NCBI GenBank assembly: GCA_963580285.1 | Contig: OY757014.1 | Location: forward strand, 19,756,088 to 19,820,087 | Origin: Lucinisca nassula | Lineage: Eukaryota > Mollusca > Bivalvia > Lucinida > Lucinidae | DNA: 64,000 bases | Direction: 5' to 3' | Shown: positions 1-10,529 of the stretch, piece after piece | Position numbering within the stretch: the first letter of the stretch is position 1 | How the letters are laid out: each line of letters starts with the position of its first letter | Position numbers and translations under genes: made by a program | The notes under the pieces: generated by a model | The model's input: only the letters and a program-made list of their open reading frames with translations | Told to the model about the DNA's origin: nothing | Databases searched by the model: none

Positions 1-339
1 GCAGAACGACAATAAACGTAGTAAAACGTAGAGAAAACGTAACATACCGCTATTTATGGCTATATAGGCCACGGTTTCGCTGTCAAGCATTGATATGTTT
101 CTACTTTTTATTACCTCTCAGATACAGCTAGGTACGTGTATCACTTCCATATAAAATGACCAAAATGACGCAAAATCAACGTAGTTACAACTAGCTTAAC
201 TTTAACGTGTTTTTGGTAGGAACAATTGCAGAGTTAAGCACTTTGGACAATGTGTGATGTTAATCTTATTTACGCCTTAACATAGGCACTATATCAGAAA
301 ATACTAACATTTTATCATAAAAGAAAAAATAGCCATCGG
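1..339. other. unassigned AT-rich flank
   Basis: I see no coding region, RNA gene or recognisable repeat in this stretch. It precedes the left edge of the tandem-repeat element that begins near 340. Confidence 0.5.
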
Positions 340-772
340 AAGAGATTGCAAATCCCCCGACCAAAAGCCAATATGGCCTTCAGAAGATTGTTTTCCAATA
401 GAAAGTGCACCAGAAGTAGGCCAGCAATATATCACAGAAGTATTGCAGTTATGGCCATCACAAGATTATACTGTCAGGGGAGATAACTAAACAAGAGGCC
501 CATGGGCCACGATGCTCACCAGAGCTCAGGCGGGCACTGCCCACTGGCAGCCATGTATGGTTTTAATTTATTGAATATAAAGTCTTCCAAATGAACCCCC
601 ATTCCATGTGGACTCTGTATCTGAAATATTAGGCCTTTTATGATGTGGAAGGGTGGGAGATGACCCAAAAGAGCCCAATTTGATATCATTGAATGCATGT
701 TATCATAAGGAACAAGAAAATATATGGTTTATGGGTGGGTGTCTTAACGGTTTCTGAGATATTGGGCCTTTT

Positions 773-1224
773 GGTAGCATTACACTAAATACTGGGAGGT
801 ACCGGGTTTTATCACTTTGGGACAGAGCTTTTAGTTGCGTTCTAAATACCAGACTTGCTTCCATTGGATATATATCCCATGTTTTATTTCAATGTGAGAA
901 AATGATAGGTATAAGGGACTAAAATGATGCATGTTTTATAAATATATCTGCAAGCTCAAAGAAATTTTTGCTGATTTTATATGGTCACCCCTCCTTTAAA
1001 AATGTTGGTTTTATTTACTCCGTTCTAGCAGGTCAACAAACATGGTTGATTGTAACTTGAAAATGAGCCGGACAACATGTGGATTTTTTCTCATTAACTT
1101 GTTGGGCTAGGATGGCTCTATAAACAAGTAAGGTTTGAAAAGTTTTGTATGTGTAGTTTTTGTGGGAGCAGGTAAAAGGTTACTATTGTCGCCTATGGAA
1201 AACATTTAGTGGAAAGCTACCTAT
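773..1224. repeat. left 452-bp direct repeat (LTR-like)
   Basis: It appears identical to 2132-2583 over its full length, with an offset of 1359 bp. Identity between the two copies points to a recent insertion or gene conversion. Confidence 0.85.
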
Positions 1225-2131
1225 AGCAAAAGTAGACCACTATCCTGTTTTCAATCATTACATACTATTTCCACACATTTGTAGGTTCTGTCCAATTCTG
1301 TTTCATAAAATGTATCCTCATGGCATATATTTTGACATAGATACTGTAAAAAATGTGATGGTAATGCTAATTTAGGTCTAACTGGATGTATTTTTGCCTC
1401 TGACCTATGTTCTTGGGGGTGGGGGGGGGGTACTTTGAAGCCATGTAAATCAGTTTTTATTGATGGGTTTGGAAAGGAGACTTGCAGTAATTGTATTTGC
1501 ACAAACACAAGGAAGAATCAACTCCATCTGGAATATAAGTGTAAGGTTTCATGGCACTAGGACTATGTCTCAAACCAAAGCAAAACTTCAAAATTGTCTC
1601 TCCGAACAGCCCGCTGCAATATCCGGATAAGTTTTCTCATCCGTTATAAGTTCTATTTCATTGTATTCATGTAAAAGGATGTGGACAGATATATTCAGCT
1701 ATATTCCTCATGGCATTAAGGCATTTATTAACATTTTCTTGGCATTTTTGTCCTCAAAATATCCTCAAAATGCAATATTTACTTTAAATAGGGGGTGTAG
1801 GTGTGAAAATAGCCATAAAAATGAGTATTGGTGCTATTTAGGCATAATTCTCTGCATTTTAGGATTGAATTGTTCCAAAGACATTGGAGAAGAACCACTG
1901 ATGCAAGCCGGTGTCTGGGTTCCATTCCAGAAAGAGATAAACTTTTGCGCTTTTCAAAAACTATGGTTAATTCGGCTTTCATTGTTGAATCTGAGCGATA
2001 ACTTTATCGCACACTTGAAAGATTCTGTGTGACTGAACTTTTATTATGCATGACTAAATTATTACATATGACCTAAATTTCTATTTGGCAATTCTTTTGA
2101 TGCAACATAAAGAAAATAAGGGTTTGGTATA

Positions 2132-2583
2132 GGTAGCATTACACTAAATACTGGGAGGTACCGGGTTTTATCACTTTGGGACAGAGCTTTTAGTTGCGTT
2201 CTAAATACCAGACTTGCTTCCATTGGATATATATCCCATGTTTTATTTCAATGTGAGAAAATGATAGGTATAAGGGACTAAAATGATGCATGTTTTATAA
2301 ATATATCTGCAAGCTCAAAGAAATTTTTGCTGATTTTATATGGTCACCCCTCCTTTAAAAATGTTGGTTTTATTTACTCCGTTCTAGCAGGTCAACAAAC
2401 ATGGTTGATTGTAACTTGAAAATGAGCCGGACAACATGTGGATTTTTTCTCATTAACTTGTTGGGCTAGGATGGCTCTATAAACAAGTAAGGTTTGAAAA
2501 GTTTTGTATGTGTAGTTTTTGTGGGAGCAGGTAAAAGGTTACTATTGTCGCCTATGGAAAACATTTAGTGGAAAGCTACCTAT
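2132..2583. repeat. right 452-bp direct repeat (LTR-like)
   Basis: This is the second copy of 773-1224. It is preceded by a purine-rich tract and followed by the resumed satellite unit. Confidence 0.85.
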
Positions 2584-3705
2584 TGTGAAGTGGAGGGGGT
2601 GGGGAATGGCCTGGGCACACCCCAAGAGACCCCCAGGTTGGTGTCTCTGAATGCGTTTTATCATAAGAAACAAGAATAAATATGGTTTAGGGATGGAAAT
2701 CTGATAGGTTTCTGAGGTTTATTGCCTTTTATGAAGTGGCAGGGTGGGGCATGGCCCCAGCACACCCTGAAGACCCCTAGGTTGGAATCACTGAATGCGT
2801 CTTATCATAAAGAACAAGAATATATATGAATAAGGGGTGGGGATCTGAACGCTTTCTGAGAATTTGGGCCTTTTATGGAGTGGAGGGGATGGGACATGGC
2901 CCGGGCAAATCCCAGAGGACCCCAAGGTTGGTGTCACTGAATACGCCTTATCAAAAGAAACAAGAATATATAGGGTTTTGGGGTGGGGCTCTAAAAGGTT
3001 TCTGAGATATATCGCCTTTTATGAAGTGGAGGGGTGGGACAATGGCGCATCCCGGGAGACCCCGAGGTTGGTATCACTGAATGAGTCTTATCATCAGAAA
3101 CAAGAATAAATATGGTTTAGGAGTGTGGATCTGAACGGTTTCTGAGAAATTGGGCCTTTTTTGAGGTGGAGGGGTCGGGCTTGGCCAATGCACTTCCCAG
3201 TGGACCTCCAGGTTCGTGTCACTGAATGCGTCTTATCATCAGGAACAATAATATGTATGGTTTAGGGGTGGGGATCTGTAAGGTTTACAAGATATTGGGC
3301 CTTTAATGAAGTGGAGGGGGTGGGGCAAGGTCCCGGCGCATCCCGGGGGCACACAGGTTGGTGTCAATGAATGCATCTTATCATAAAGAAAAAGAATATA
3401 TATGGTTTAGGGGTGGGGGTCTAAACGGTTTCTGAGATATATGGAATTTTATGTAGTGGAGGGGATGGGGCATGGCCCCGGCGCATCCCGGGGCCCCCAG
3501 GTTAGTGTAACATAAGGAACAAGAATATATATGGTTTAGGGGCGGGGATCTGTAAGGTTTCCGAGATATTGGGCCTTTTATGAAAGGGAGGGGGTGGGGC
3601 AAGGCCCCAGCGCATCCGGGGGCCCCAAGGTTGGTGTCAATGAATATATGTCTTATCATAAGGAACAATAATATATATGGATTAGGGATTGGGATCTGTA
3701 AGGTT
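2584..3705 (+). repeat. about 145-bp tandem repeat, about 8 units
   Basis: The phrase GGTTGGTGTC (or a close variant) recurs near 2636, 2779, 2925, 3065, 3211, 3355, 3498 and 3629, a spacing of about 140-146 bp. Each unit also holds TCTTATCATAAGGAACAAG-like and GATATTGGGCCTTTTATG-like phrases. A further unit lies at 590-770, left of the LTR-like insertion. Short open frames here are repeat artefacts. Confidence 0.85.
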
Positions 3706-4350
3706 TTGGAGTTATGGCCATCACAAATTTATATTGTCAGGGGAGATAATTAAAAAACCAGGACACCCAGAGTCGTGGTTCTTGAACGTGACACACCTGC
3801 TTAACCTCATGTACAAATGTACCAAGTACCATCAATATATATCAAAGCGTATTGGAGATGTGGCAATCACAAGGTAGTGGTCCTATATTATTGGAAGGGG
3901 AGATAACTCAAAAACCATGGCACCCAGAGTTGTGGTTCTTGTGCATGACAAACCGTCTCGGCCTTGTGAACAATTGTGCAAGATATCATCAATATATCTA
4001 AAAGGGTATTGGAGTTATGGCCATCACAAGGTAGTCACTCAATTTTATTGGAAGGGGAGATAACTCAAAAACCATGACAACCAGAGTTGTGGTTCTTGTG
4101 CATGACACGCTGTCTCAGCCTTGTGAACAACTGTGCCAGGTACCATCATCTTATCTCAAAGGGTATTGGAGTTATGGCCATCACAAAGTAGTCATTCTAT
4201 TTTATTAAAAGGGGAGATAACTCAAAAAGTATGACATACAGAGTTCTGGTTCTTGCGCATGACACGCCGTCTCACTTGCGGCCTTGTGAACAATTGTGCC
4301 AAGAACCATCAATGAATCTCAAAGGGTATAGGAGTTATAGCAATCACAAG
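3706..4350 (+). repeat. about 150-bp tandem repeat with GGGGAGATAACTC
   Basis: The phrase TTATGGCCATCACAA with a downstream GGGGAGATAACTCAAAAA recurs near 3712, 3856, 4015, 4161 and 4335. The block ends in a GGACGGAC-type microsatellite and a hairpin, the usual right end of such elements in bivalves. Confidence 0.8.
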
Positions 4351-4457
4351 GTTGCGTCTACGGACGGACGGATGGACGGACGGACAGGCTGATCGCTTTA
4401 TCCCCCGAACCTATTCGGTCGGGGAATAAAAAGAAAAAGAAACAAACCAGATGGCCC

Positions 4458-4832
4458 TTAACCCTTATCCTGCTGAATAATTTCTTTTGCCACACCCATT
4501 TCTTACTATCAACCAATCAAATTCCTTGACATTTTATATTCATCTAAATTTGCATACTGAATGACAAACAATGTAGATCCGGATCAGATAGAAGCCGTCT
4601 GATCTGGATCTCTGTGTGTTTTCGTTTTACATCCCACCAACAGCTAAGATCATACGGAGACGGGACCTCGGTTTTAAGACTCATCCGAAAGTCTGGAGAA
4701 GCCCGGGATCGATCCTGCGATCCCTGGTTTATCAGGCGAGTAGCATAACCAGTACACCTCAGAGGCTTCTAGATCTGGATCTACACTGTTTGCAAAGACA
4801 AGGGTTTTCGTTTTCAGCGGGATAAGGGTTAA
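4458..4832 (-). mobile_element. P1 MITE (TTAA-flanked) split by a SINE
   Basis: It starts TTAACCCTTATCCTGCTG and ends with the inverse, GGATAAGGGTTAA. The TTAA flanks and CCC ends are typical of piggyBac-type target choice. The internal hairpin is interrupted by the S4 SINE at 4612-4771. Removing the SINE and one target copy restores the P1 layout. Confidence 0.8.
4612..4771 (-). mobile_element. S4 tRNA-derived SINE
   Basis: Read on the minus strand it has a tRNA-like head with GGTTATGCTACTCGCC (A-box side) and a B-box-like GGATCGATCCCGGGC, followed by a conserved body containing GTCTCCGTATGA. It is flanked by an 11-bp target duplication, GATCTGGATCT, at 4601-4611 and 4772-4782. Other copies lie at 36403 and 55999. 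Confidence 0.8.
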
Positions 4833-4899
4833 TTTATATAAATGTGCCCACCATCAACCTGTCCGAGTAAATGGAGCATGCATTTCTCACTGACTGTAA

Positions 4900-5126
4900 T
4901 GAAAAGTTTAAGATGAAAAATTGTGATATTTTTCTTATTTCAACTCAAAATATAGATTGTGGGTACTCGTTAGAACCGCCTCATCGAGGCGGTTCTAACG
5001 AGTACCCACACTCTCTATTTTAGACCAGAAATAAGAAAAATAAAGCTTACCCCTGAGAACCCCAGTTTCACTATATAAAAGTGGGGTTCGAGGGGTTCAA
5101 AATTATATAGGCGTGTTTTCGTGATG
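4900..5126 (-). mobile_element. family A hairpin MITE, one end truncated
   Basis: It carries the central hairpin (about 4960-5015; stem core AGAACCGCCTC / GAGGCGGTTCT, loop ATC), then the secondary palindrome around 'CCCCAGTTT..AAAGTGGGG', and ends with the family A terminus TATAGGCGTGTTTTCGTGAT at 5106-5125. The opposite terminus is missing. Confidence 0.75.
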
Positions 5127-5283
5127 GGGACTTTCGCGACTCGCCTAAAACCGCATTTTCTATGTCAAGACTATATACTAGTTAACTACTGAGTTGGAAC
5201 ACCGAGCAGTGCATATAAAATGGTGACTGCACTCAGCCATACTTCGTTTATTAGCCTGCAGCACATCCCATTCTGAACTAAGT

Positions 5284-5492
5284 ATAGTAAAATTCCCATA
5301 TTAAGACCACCTTTGGGACTGTTCAAAAGTGGTCTTTAAGACCACTTTTGAACAGTCCCGAAGGTGGTCTCATTCTAGGGGACACAGAGTGTTGAAAATA
5401 CAAAGAGAGAACAGCTGAAATAATTTAGATGTGCTTTTTAAAGCAGAACTTGTCTTAATTTTAGGTGATCTTAATAGCTGAACTTTACTGTA
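5284..5492. mobile_element. F MITE with perfect hairpin (pogo-like)
   Basis: TA-flanked ends read AGTAAAATTCCC and, inverted, TTTACTGTA. Subterminal inverted sequence repeats the phrase TTAAGACCACC. A near-perfect 65-bp hairpin occupies 5305-5369 (core AAAGTGGTCTTTAAGACCAC). CAGT(A/G)AAA ends next to TA resemble Tc1/mariner-pogo MITEs. Related copies are at 32297, 40983, 48425 and 54616. Confidence 0.65.
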
Positions 5493-5629
5493 TTTTCTGA
5501 GCATGTGAGTCTTGGGACCACACTCCATACAGACCGGCAATCTGCCTTTGTAAGACGTACATATAGCACAGCTGCGCCGGATGACAACACTGTAACCCTC
5601 TTCGTCTGTCGGCAGTTCCATCAGGGCCA

Positions 5630-5930
5630 TGCCGGCCCCCGCCCATTGGGGCTTGAAGAAATAAATGGGCTGCATGATGCTTCCACGCAGAGCTGAATCC
5701 GACCGCACACGGGTACTGGTAAACCGCTTTGAGGATCTAAGTCTGCCCAGGAAAAGCGGTGCGAGTCGGGCCGTCTATGCTTATAAACCCTATAGGTTTC
5801 ATTGGGCGACAGGGCTTGAGATGTCATTTCATCTCAATGTTGGGTAAAAGTCCCACAAAATTGGAATTAACGTCTCCAAAAGGACCTATATAGTGTTGAC
5901 GGGGACGTTAAACTACAAATCAAACAAATC
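5630..5930 (+). mobile_element. S1 SINE-like element
   Basis: S1 begins around CCCCGCCCATYGGGGCTTGAAG and passes through GTACTGGTAAACCGCTT and CATTTCATCTCAATG. It ends GACGGGGACGTTAAAC followed by a CAAA-type tail. Copies with long target duplications elsewhere (31436, 35447) show retroposition. I see no clear tRNA A or B box, so the origin of the head is open. Confidence 0.75.
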
Positions 5931-5982
5931 AGGGCAATGTTCCAAATGACAAACGGAGATTTTTTTATAACATTTACCTTTG

Positions 5983-6248
5983 CATCACGAAAACACGCCT
6001 ATACTATTCTGACCCCTCTTGAATCCCACTTTTATACAGTAAAACTGGGGTTTACACGGACGAACCTTATTTTTCTTATTTCTGCTCTAAAATATAGATT
6101 GAACCGCCTCATCGAGGCGGTTCTAACGAGTACCAAGAATCTAAATTTTGAGCAGAAAAAGAAAGCTATCACAATTTTTCTTCTTGAAATTTTCATTTTT
6201 TCGGCGATAAAGGTTACAATGTATTTGTATAGGCGTTTTTTCGTAATG
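5983..6248. mobile_element. family A hairpin MITE, complete
   Basis: This is a full-length copy of about 266 bp. The left end is CATCACGAAAACACGCCTAT and the right end is its inverse in slightly decayed form (ATAGGCGTTTTTTCGTAATG). It contains the subterminal palindrome (CCCACTTTTATACAGTAAAACTGGGG region) and the central hairpin (6098-6125, loop ATC). The stem is shortened on its left side here. Confidence 0.8.
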
Positions 6249-6295
6249 AATGTCATGGTTGTTTCATCCCCGTCCGCCCCAACCAACTTTCTCGG

Positions 6296-6299
<4 letters not shown>

Positions 6300-6329
<30 letters not shown>

Positions 6330-6361
6330 AAGAAGAAGAAGAAGAAGGAGAAGAAGATGAA
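6300..6361. repeat. (AAG)n microsatellite
   Basis: An imperfect AAG run. It produces a poly-lysine open frame that is not a gene. Confidence 0.95.
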
Positions 6362-6595
6362 GAAGAAAAAGAATTACATGTACTTTCGATAAGTGAATAC
6401 ACATGATGGCGTATTGCTTCCTAATCGCTTTTCTATAATCTGAACCGTTTTGAAATTTTGTTGTACTCTCTTGAAGGAAAATAATTTACCCCGAGGAACA
6501 GAGTCCTTCCTGTGAGAGAAAACTATAGAAGCAACAGAACCTTGAGTATTTCAAAAGAGTTTTTTAAAAATCTCCTGAAGGTGGTTAGGTTTTTA

Positions 6596-6808
6596 TTAAC
6601 CCTTTTTCTGCTATTCCCGACAACCCCTATCTTTGCAAACAGTGAAGATCCAGATCAGATGGCTTCTGAAGAAGCCATCTGATCTGAACCTACAGTATTC
6701 GCAAATCAGTATATGAATTTGTAGGAATAAATTACATCAAGAAATATGATTGGTTCAAAGTCATAAATGGGTGTGACTAAATTGAATATTCAGCATGACA
6801 AGGGTTAA
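6596..6808. mobile_element. P1 MITE
   Basis: A complete 213-bp copy flanked by TTAA at both ends. After the left end comes the conserved phrase CGACAACCCCTATCTTTGC. Then comes a hairpin module opening GCAAACAGTG with arms around GATCAGATGGCTTC / GAAGCCATCTGATC, and an AT-rich right half ending TTCAGCATGACAAGGGTTAA. Confidence 0.85.
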
Positions 6809-6834
6809 CGTATTTTGAGGGTCACTGATGTTGC

Positions 6835-6955
6835 CTAATTGGCTGAAACTAGCTAGTCTGGCCCAGAAAACATGTACACTTCATATTTTCCAGTTCTGTG
6901 GTGTATTCCTAGCTTCCAAAGGATAACCCTTTTATAGAAAATATTTAACAAATTG
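6835..6955. repeat. short interspersed repeat of about 110 bp
   Basis: The phrase TTCCAGTTCTGTGGTGTATT followed by CTTCCAAAGGATAACCC recurs at 19860-19925, 29450-29550 and 32085-32155. Boundaries and class are unknown. Confidence 0.6.
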
Positions 6956-7194
6956 AATGTAAACTGTTTACCATCATAGTCATCATATCCATGTGACCCA
7001 TCTTTCCATGAGTATTCAAATCTCCAACTTCAGCACTGTGCTTCTTCATATCGCAAAGTGTGTTAGCTCACCATATAAACGCCCATGTTCATCTTCAGAC
7101 CACTTATCAGGGTTTGTAATCAACGGGCATGAATACCTGGATAAATAAATAAATAATTAGAGCCGGCGCATGACAAAACCTACAATAACACCTG

Positions 7195-7350
7195 TGAAGA
7201 CTCAGATCAGCCGGCCCGTCAGATCAGCCTGGTCGGAGCATTCTCTTGTCCTTTGAATTGTCCAGAGGCTATAGAAGACTAGTGCGAACAGCGAAGACTC
7301 TGATCAGACTGCGCGGATGCGCAGGCTGATCTGAGTCTTAGCTGGTCGAA
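7195..7350. repeat. GATCAG hairpin pair
   Basis: Two adjacent imperfect hairpins: one around GATCAGCCGGCCCGTCAGATC, and a stronger one with GATCAGACTGCGCGGATGCG opposite CGCAGGCTGATC. The second is opened by GAACAGCGAAGACT, similar in layout to the P1/P2 hairpin module. Confidence 0.5.
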
Positions 7351-7379
7351 CAGGTCTTATTGTGGATTTTGTCAAAAAT

Positions 7380-7434
7380 AAAAAAAAATAATAATAAAAA
7401 AAAAAAAAAATAAAAAAAAAAAAATAAATAAACA
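7380..7434. repeat. A-rich low-complexity tract
   Basis: A run of A with scattered T. It resembles a decayed poly-A or AAAT tail. Confidence 0.9.
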
Positions 7435-7655
7435 AGAGGGCCCTAATTCGCTCACCTTACAGTCACTGTCTCTAGTACATTCTATACGAATATGAATTCT
7501 CTTCGTATGACTATTTATATATGGAATCTGTCGAATATAAATGTTTTGGGATGGCATACTGGAGGTTTAAGAACTGTATTATACATGCCTTGAGAGGAGT
7601 GTGATTGTGCTTTGCAGATTTCGGGCTTTTCAACCAATTAGGATTATGTGAGTTG

Positions 7656-7880
7656 CGGTCAGTAAACCTAACCGCACTATTCCTGAGCAGGCGTAGACCT
7701 AAGTTGATAATACATACTTTCGCAGTAACTGACAAATGACCTTCTTGAATCAACAGAAGGGGGAGAAAATGTTCCACGATTAATTTCCATGGAAGTACAA
7801 ATATGTTGCCGAATTGGGTCTTAAATCCGCAATCTCTAGCTTCTCAGTCAGATGTGCTTCCAACAGTTACTATACTAAGC
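7656..7880 (-). mobile_element. S5 SINE, degraded copy
   Basis: It shares with 8424-8664 the phrases GGTCAGT..ACC, CTGACAA..GCCCTTCTTGAATCA-like and CAGTCAGATG. The tRNA-like head at the high-coordinate end is mutated. Confidence 0.55.
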
Positions 7881-7909
7881 AGCCCGGCTCCCTACCTATA
7901 TGCCATAGG

Positions 7910-8375
7910 ACCAAGAAACGAATGTTGTGGGTCCCTATGTTTTGAGAAACTAGAAAAAGATGTGTATCAAATATCAAAGGCCCGGGCCTTCTGGTTTCAG
8001 ACAAGAGTATTTTTAAAGGTTTTCCCTATATATGTCCATTTGAAATATGTGGAACCCTGGGCGGAGCCATTTTTGGCCCCAGGGCTATAATTTGATCAAT
8101 CTTAGCAGAGGTCCACTAGCTGAAGTTGTGAAACAATATCAAAGGCCTGGGCCCTCTGGTCTCAGTCAAGAAGATTTTTAAAGGTATCCCCTATATAAGT
8201 CTATGTAAAACAAAAGGGCCCCTGCGCGGGCCATTTTTGGCCCCAGAGCTGTAAGTTGAACAATACTGGCAGAGGTCCACTAGATGAAGCTTTGTACAAA
8301 ATATCAAAGTCCTGGGCCTTCGGGTTTCAGAAAACAAGCGTATTAAAGGTTTTCCCCTGTTTGTTTCTTTGTTTG
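7910..8375 (+). repeat. about 150-bp tandem repeat, 3 units
   Basis: The phrases CAGAGGTCCACTAG, ATATCAAAGGCCTGGGCC and TTTTAAAGGT recur about every 150 bp from about 7970 to 8350, separated by GGCCATTTTTGGCCCC. The phrase ACAAGAGGGCCCTAATTCGC at 7432-7451 may mark the start of the parent element. Confidence 0.75.
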
Positions 8376-8423
8376 TATTGGAGTTTAACGGCCCAGTCAA
8401 CATTATTTTATGTCATTTTGAGC

Positions 8424-8664
8424 CGGTCAGTTTACCTATCCACACTCTTATTGTGCAGGCGTAAGCGGTTAACCAGTACAGTACACATTCTTTCGCCAGA
8501 AACTGACAACTGCCCTTCTTGAATCAGCGGAAGGGAGAGAATGACCGTAGAAAAGAGTTCCTGATCAATCTCCACGAAAGAATGTTGCCGACCTCGGCAG
8601 GTATCAAACCCGCGTCCTCCTGATCACCAGTCAGACGCGCATCCGACTGAGCTACCGAGGCCGG
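8424..8664 (-). mobile_element. S5 tRNA-derived SINE
   Basis: On the minus strand the head reads GGCCTCGGTAGCTCAGTCGG (A-box-like) and ACGCGGGTTTGATACC (B-box-like), as in tRNA-derived SINEs. The body holds CTTCCGCTGATTCAAGAAG. It lacks a good acceptor stem and continues into a conserved body, so it is not a tRNA gene. Confidence 0.75.
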
Positions 8665-8760
8665 CGGCTTTCCCTTGTAAAACTAGAGAGTGAACAAGGT
8701 TTTATAACCAAACATAACCTATATTCAAACCAGACCAATAAACATTCCGGTAAAGTGTCA

Positions 8761-8961
8761 TTAACCCTTATCTTGCTGTTCACGACAACCCCTATCTTTG
8801 CAAATAGTGTAGATCCAGATCAGATGGCCATCTGATCAGGATCTACACTGTTTGGCATTCAGTTTGTGGATTTGTAGCAAGAAATTACATAAAGTAATTT
8901 GATTGGTTGATAGACAGAAATGGGTGTGGCTTAAATGAATATTCAGCAAGATAAGGGTTAA
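8761..8961. mobile_element. P1 MITE
   Basis: TTAA flanks at 8761-8764 and 8958-8961. The hairpin module is present at about 8805-8852, but its loop side is shortened compared with 6596-6808. Confidence 0.85.
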
Positions 8962-8964
8962 GAT

Positions 8965-10120
8965 TGAAGCAAAATTATGGCCTCTAGAGGATGAACAAGG
9001 TTTTGAAGAAAACTGACCTAATGTCCTAGTTGTTGATCTGACATGACCCGTATTCAAACTCGACACAGACACACGTATCATCATGGCAGAAATTCTGGCA
9101 AAAATTCATAAAGATTGAAGGAAAAATTTGGCCTCTAGAGAGTGAGCAATGTTTCAACGCAATTACACCTGGTGACCTAGTTTTTGATCTGATATGACCG
9201 ATAATAAAACTCGACCGCGATACCATCAAGGCAAAAATTCTTTCAAAGTTTCATTAAGATTGGAGCAAAACTTTGGCCTCTATATTTTCACAGGCGAACA
9301 TTCTGGTAAAGTGTCATGCAGATTAAAGGAAAAAATTGGCCTCTAGAGAGTGAGCAAGGTTCCTACGCAATTGGACCTGGTGACTTAGTTTTTGACCTGA
9401 TATGACAGATATTAAACCTCAACCCAGATACCATCAAGGCAAAAATTCTGGTAAAGTTTCATTAAAATTGGAGCAAACCTTTGGCCTCTATAGGGTGAAC
9501 AAGGTTTGAAAGAAATTTCACCTAATGACCTAGCTTTTGACATGACATGACCCATATTCCAACTTGACCTGGATATCACCAGGACAAACATTCTGGTAAA
9601 ATTTCATGAAGGTTAAGGCAGAATTGTGTCATCCAGAGGGTGAACAAGGTTTGAAAGAAATTTGACCTAGTGACCTAGATTTTGACCTGACATGACCCAT
9701 ATTCCAACTTGACCCAGATGCCATCAAGGCAAACACACTGGTAAAGTTTCATGAAGATTGAAGCAAAACTTAGGCTTCTTGAGGGTGAACAGTTTTAAAT
9801 AAATTTGACCTAGTGACCTAGATTTTAAACTGACATCACCAATATTCTAGTTTCTGACATGACGTGACAGTAGTATAGGGCNNNNNNNNNNNNNNNNNNN
9901 NNNNGCCCTATACTACTCGTGACCCATATTCGAACTTGACCTAGATATCAAGACAAACATTCTGGCAAAGTTTCATAACATCTGAAGTAAAACTGTGGCC
10001 TTTAGAGGGCGAACAAGGTAAATGTTGACGACGCACGATGCGCGACGCATGACGCACGTACGACAGACAATGGATGATCGCAATAGCTCACCTTGAGCAT
10101 TGCTCAGGTGAGCTAAAAAT
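8965..10120 (+). mobile_element. pearl-like tandem-repeat element
   Basis: Units of about 145 bp with GACCTAGTGACCTAG, TGACATGACCCATATTC, ACATTCTGGTAAAGTTTCAT and GGCCTCTAGAGGGTGAACAAGG run from about 8965 to 10020. They are followed by a GACGACGCACGATGCGCGAC-type microsatellite and a terminal hairpin (TAGCTCACCTTGAGC / GCTCAGGTGAGCTA, 10086-10115). This is a repeat type common in mollusc sequence. The block contains the assembly gap. Confidence 0.7.
9882..9904. other. assembly gap (23 N) at the centre of an inverted repeat
   Basis: Twenty-three Ns are flanked by AGTAGTATAGGGC (9869-9881) and its exact complement GCCCTATACTACT (9905-9917). Confidence 0.98.
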
Positions 10121-10529
10121 AAATGCATATTTGCGGCAACCAACTGCGTCTCTGTTATGATTATCAAGGTTCAGTTGTTTTAAGCATTATAGCTAAACGA
10201 ACTCATTTGTACGAGAATTATATAGTGAATCCGGGTTGACTGTGAAAACTCTGTCGCTTGAGTAATTGTTTAAAACTGTGTCATAACTGACTGATGAAGT
10301 AACAACCGCCCCAGTCACTTGAAAAACAGCATGAACTCTGCAAAAGAAAATCAACGTCTTCAAAACAAAACTTAAAATAAATAAATAAATAAATAATGGA
10401 TTGTTTTTTTTTCTTCATTTACAACACTGGGGTATTTTGGAGGGAATTTATTTAATCGGTTATCATGGTTTTTGATGAGAAAACAGGCTTTTTGATATAA
10501 ATTTTGCATACAGGCGTGCTTATTGTTCC

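Larger units (their letters stand above)
773..2583. mobile_element. LTR-like insertion with 452-bp terminal direct repeats
   Basis: Two 452-bp copies (773-1224 and 2132-2583) that look identical base for base flank a 907-bp interior. The pair begins GGTAGC and ends GCTACC+TAT, so each repeat has short inverted ends as LTRs do. A purine-rich tract (about 2110-2123) lies just upstream of the right copy, in the place of a polypurine tract. The insertion splits one 145-bp satellite unit: the unit breaks at '...GGGCCTTT' on the left and resumes at 'TGTGAAGTGG' on the right. The interior encodes no recognisable gag, protease, reverse transcriptase or integrase. It could be a TRIM-like non-autonomous LTR element. 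A simple segmental duplication is less likely because the satellite is interrupted at both outer edges. No convincing primer-binding site or target duplication was found. Confidence 0.5.
340..4440 (+). mobile_element. nested tandem-repeat element, pearl-like
   Basis: The left edge carries TCCCCCGACC near 351-361 and the right edge carries its complement (GGTCGGGG, about 4418-4425) within a short hairpin. Before the right edge lies a GGAC/GGAT microsatellite (4359-4386). The interior holds two unrelated tandem blocks (2584-3705 and 3706-4350). A unit of the second block also occurs at 447-490, left of the first block, so the first block appears inserted within the second. This layout (short inverted ends, core repeats of about 150 bp, tetranucleotide microsatellite, terminal hairpin) matches what is known for bivalve pearl elements, which resemble non-autonomous Helentron derivatives. 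Assignment is by architecture only, and no protein is encoded. Confidence 0.5.

Noticed and set aside
1661..2032. 123-residue protein inside the LTR-like insertion
   Set aside because: No recognisable domain; composition looks like chance in AT-rich DNA. It could still be a remnant, but I cannot support it.
6300..6392. Poly-lysine protein
   Set aside because: Translation of an AAG microsatellite.
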